Source: Streptococcaceae bacterium | GTDB taxonomy: Bacteria; Bacillota; Bacilli; Lactobacillales; Streptococcaceae | Direction: 5' to 3' | NCBI GenBank assembly: GCA_031285105.1 | Contig: JAITWV010000356.1 | Span: 1-8,308 of the forward strand | Length of the DNA stretch: 8,308 nucleotides | Shown here: positions 7,342 to 8,308 of the stretch, one piece after another | How the letters are laid out: each line of letters begins with the position of its first letter | How positions within the stretch are numbered: position 1 is the first letter of the stretch | Made by a program: the position numbers and the translations under genes | The notes under the pieces: model-generated | Seen by the model: only the letters and a program-made list of their open reading frames with translations | What the model was told of the DNA's origin: nothing | Databases searched by the model: none

Positions 7342-7406
7342 ATAAGTAACCCTCTCACTAAATTACCAGCAAGAAATTGTTTCCATTGTCCATATTTTTT
7401 ATTCAT
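7302..7406 (-). pseudogene. 5' remnant of a conjugation gene cut off by the IS21 element (possibly the TcpE/Orf17 position)
   Basis: Starting at the ATG at 7406-7404, only four bases after the stop of the preceding gene, 21 complete native codons encode MNKKYGQWKQFLAGNLVRGL plus one more leucine. Codon 22 crosses the junction at 7342/7341 and the frame then reads through the IS end to a TGA at 7304-7302, for 34 codons in all. Tight spacing after the upstream stop suggests a true operon gene, although its ribosome binding site (AGAG) is weak. In Tn916 and ICEBs1 the gene just before the VirB4 gene encodes a small TcpE-type membrane protein, so this may be its start; the 21 residues are too few to prove it, and it could also be the original VirB4 N-terminus or another small protein. 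The rest of the gene is not present on the other side of the element. Confidence 0.6.
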
Positions 7407-7410
7407 TTAA

Positions 7411-8301
7411 TTACTCTATTTTTGGTAACTGCACCTCAAATTGTCCATCTTTATTAGATTTGACTGTCGCAATTTCTTTTCCAGACGTATCGAGAACCGA
7501 CAATTCCTTTTCGCCTTCCACCTTTCCTGACAAAATACTAAACTCTCGCATTTGAATGTATGAAGTTATTTGAACAGGTGTCACTTCTTCTCCAACAGGC
7601 GTTACTAGATAGGGTAATGATAAAGTAGATTGAGATGGATCGATTTGTTTTACTTGGCTAAGTGTATAATTTACCGTCTCTTTAACCGCTGTTATCGTTA
7701 GAAAATAAGAGAAGATAAGCAAACAAATTGTTAGTAAAAAATACCCTAATAGATAATATATTCTTTGTTTTATCCTTGCTTTATTATGGGTAGAATCTAT
7801 TCCTTTATTTGAAAAAAATCCTCTTGATTCTTTGAAAGAACCATCCTGAAATATTGGCTGTTCGTAGAGTGGTATGTTTTCTTGCACCGAATCTTCAGTT
7901 TTTTCCCCCGGTGATTTCCATTTTTGAACCAACTCCATAATATTCTTTTTCGCTGGTTGTACAATTTCAGATTCAATCTCAAGTGAATCTTCCACATTAT
8001 CTAATAATTTTTTCTTCAGTTCTTCAGGTGTATCTGAAAAGTATTTGTCGATTGCCTTATTCACAAGAAAAAGAATATTCGTTGACTGACCTCCCTCAAC
8101 CGTCCAGTCATTAGAAAAACGTATTACTTTGCCTTCAAAATCGTCTGTTAGCTTGAGGGAAACATCGATCATTTTATTATGATCCATGCAATAAGCCACT
8201 AGCTGTTCCAATTTTTGGTTGAGTTGATTCAATAATATTGGTTTTCCTAGCCCAAACTTTCGATTGTATTTATTTTTGTAACATTTTAAATTTGCATACA
8301 T
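7411..8301 (-). CDS. Unrecognised single-pass membrane protein, first gene of the visible conjugation operon
   Basis: I do not recognise this 296-residue protein. It has no N-terminal signal. Residues 1-100 look like a soluble mixed alpha/beta domain, followed by a charged, Glu/Lys/Ser-rich linker (about 100-178), one strong transmembrane segment at about 181-205 (IYYLLGYFLLTICLLIFSYF) and about 90 residues that end in a short beta-rich stretch (ILSGKVEG, LDTSGKEIA, KSNKDGQFEV). Positive residues just before the membrane segment (KARIKQR) predict the N-terminal part inside the cell and the C-terminal part outside. The final stretch resembles small beta-sandwich repeats such as carboxypeptidase regulatory-like domains, a weak impression only. 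The ATG at 8301 follows GGATTTT, a possible ribosome binding site, but only seven bases lie upstream in the window, so an earlier start cannot be excluded. It sits in the same orientation directly before the broken gene and the VirB4 gene, so a structural or regulatory role in the mating channel is inferred. Confidence 0.75.
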   Translation of the reverse strand: MYANLKCYKNKYNRKFGLGKPILLNQLNQKLEQLVAYCMDHNKMIDVSLKLTDDFEGKVIRFSNDWTVEGGQSTNILFLVNKAIDKYFSDTPEELKKKLLDNVEDSLEIESEIVQPAKKNIMELVQKWKSPGEKTEDSVQENIPLYEQPIFQDGSFKESRGFFSNKGIDSTHNKARIKQRIYYLLGYFLLTICLLIFSYFLTITAVKETVNYTLSQVKQIDPSQSTLSLPYLVTPVGEEVTPVQITSYIQMREFSILSGKVEGEKELSVLDTSGKEIATVKSNKDGQFEVQLPKIE

Positions 8302-8308
8302 AAAATCC

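Noticed and set aside
5162..7349. Target-site duplication flanking the IS
   Set aside because: ACGATTGG before the left end and ATAAGTAA after the right end do not match, and shifting the boundaries by a few bases gives no direct repeat of 4 or more bases.

Overview
The window is AT-rich, with strong AAGGAGG-type ribosome binding sites and gene families typical of low-GC Gram-positive bacteria. The best fit is a Lactobacillales-like or related Firmicute (an Enterococcus, Carnobacterium or Listeria type), but the sequence alone does not fix the genus. It is part of a conjugative element, either an ICE or a conjugative plasmid. No relaxase, coupling protein, integrase or replication gene is in view, so those two cannot be told apart.

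Layout: everything except the insertion sequence is read on the minus strand as one tightly packed operon, running from position 8301 down to 1. In transcription order it holds: (1) an unrecognised single-pass membrane protein (8301-7411); (2) the first 21 codons of a gene that is broken off (from 7406); (3) an inserted IS21-family element (5170-7341) whose istA and istB are on the plus strand, antisense to the operon; (4) a VirB4-family ATPase that has lost its N-terminal part (native sequence from 5169 to 3272); (5) a VirB6/TcpH-like polytopic membrane protein (3285-1516); (6) a membrane-anchored two-domain peptidoglycan hydrolase, glucosaminidase plus CHAP (1519-461); and (7) the start of a C5-cytosine DNA methyltransferase (447 to beyond the left edge). 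Genes 4-7 overlap or are separated by at most 13 bases, which indicates translational coupling.

How the parts work together: VirB4 ATPase, VirB6-like channel protein and cell-wall hydrolase are the core of a Gram-positive type IV secretion (mating) apparatus, comparable in order to Tn916 orf16-orf15-orf14 and ICEBs1 conE-conG-cwlT. The methyltransferase probably protects transferred DNA from host restriction.

The main event is the IS21 insertion. It has no target-site duplication, and the flanking genes do not rejoin when it is removed: one side holds the first 21 codons of a gene, the other enters VirB4 well inside its usual N-terminal region. The simplest reading is an insertion accompanied by a deletion (estimated at roughly 1 kb, inferred from family lengths) that removed most of the upstream gene and the VirB4 start. 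Transfer by this copy is therefore probably defective. I saw no RNA gene, CRISPR array, convincing terminator or intergenic stretch over 300 bases. The most novel protein is the 296-residue membrane protein at the right edge.
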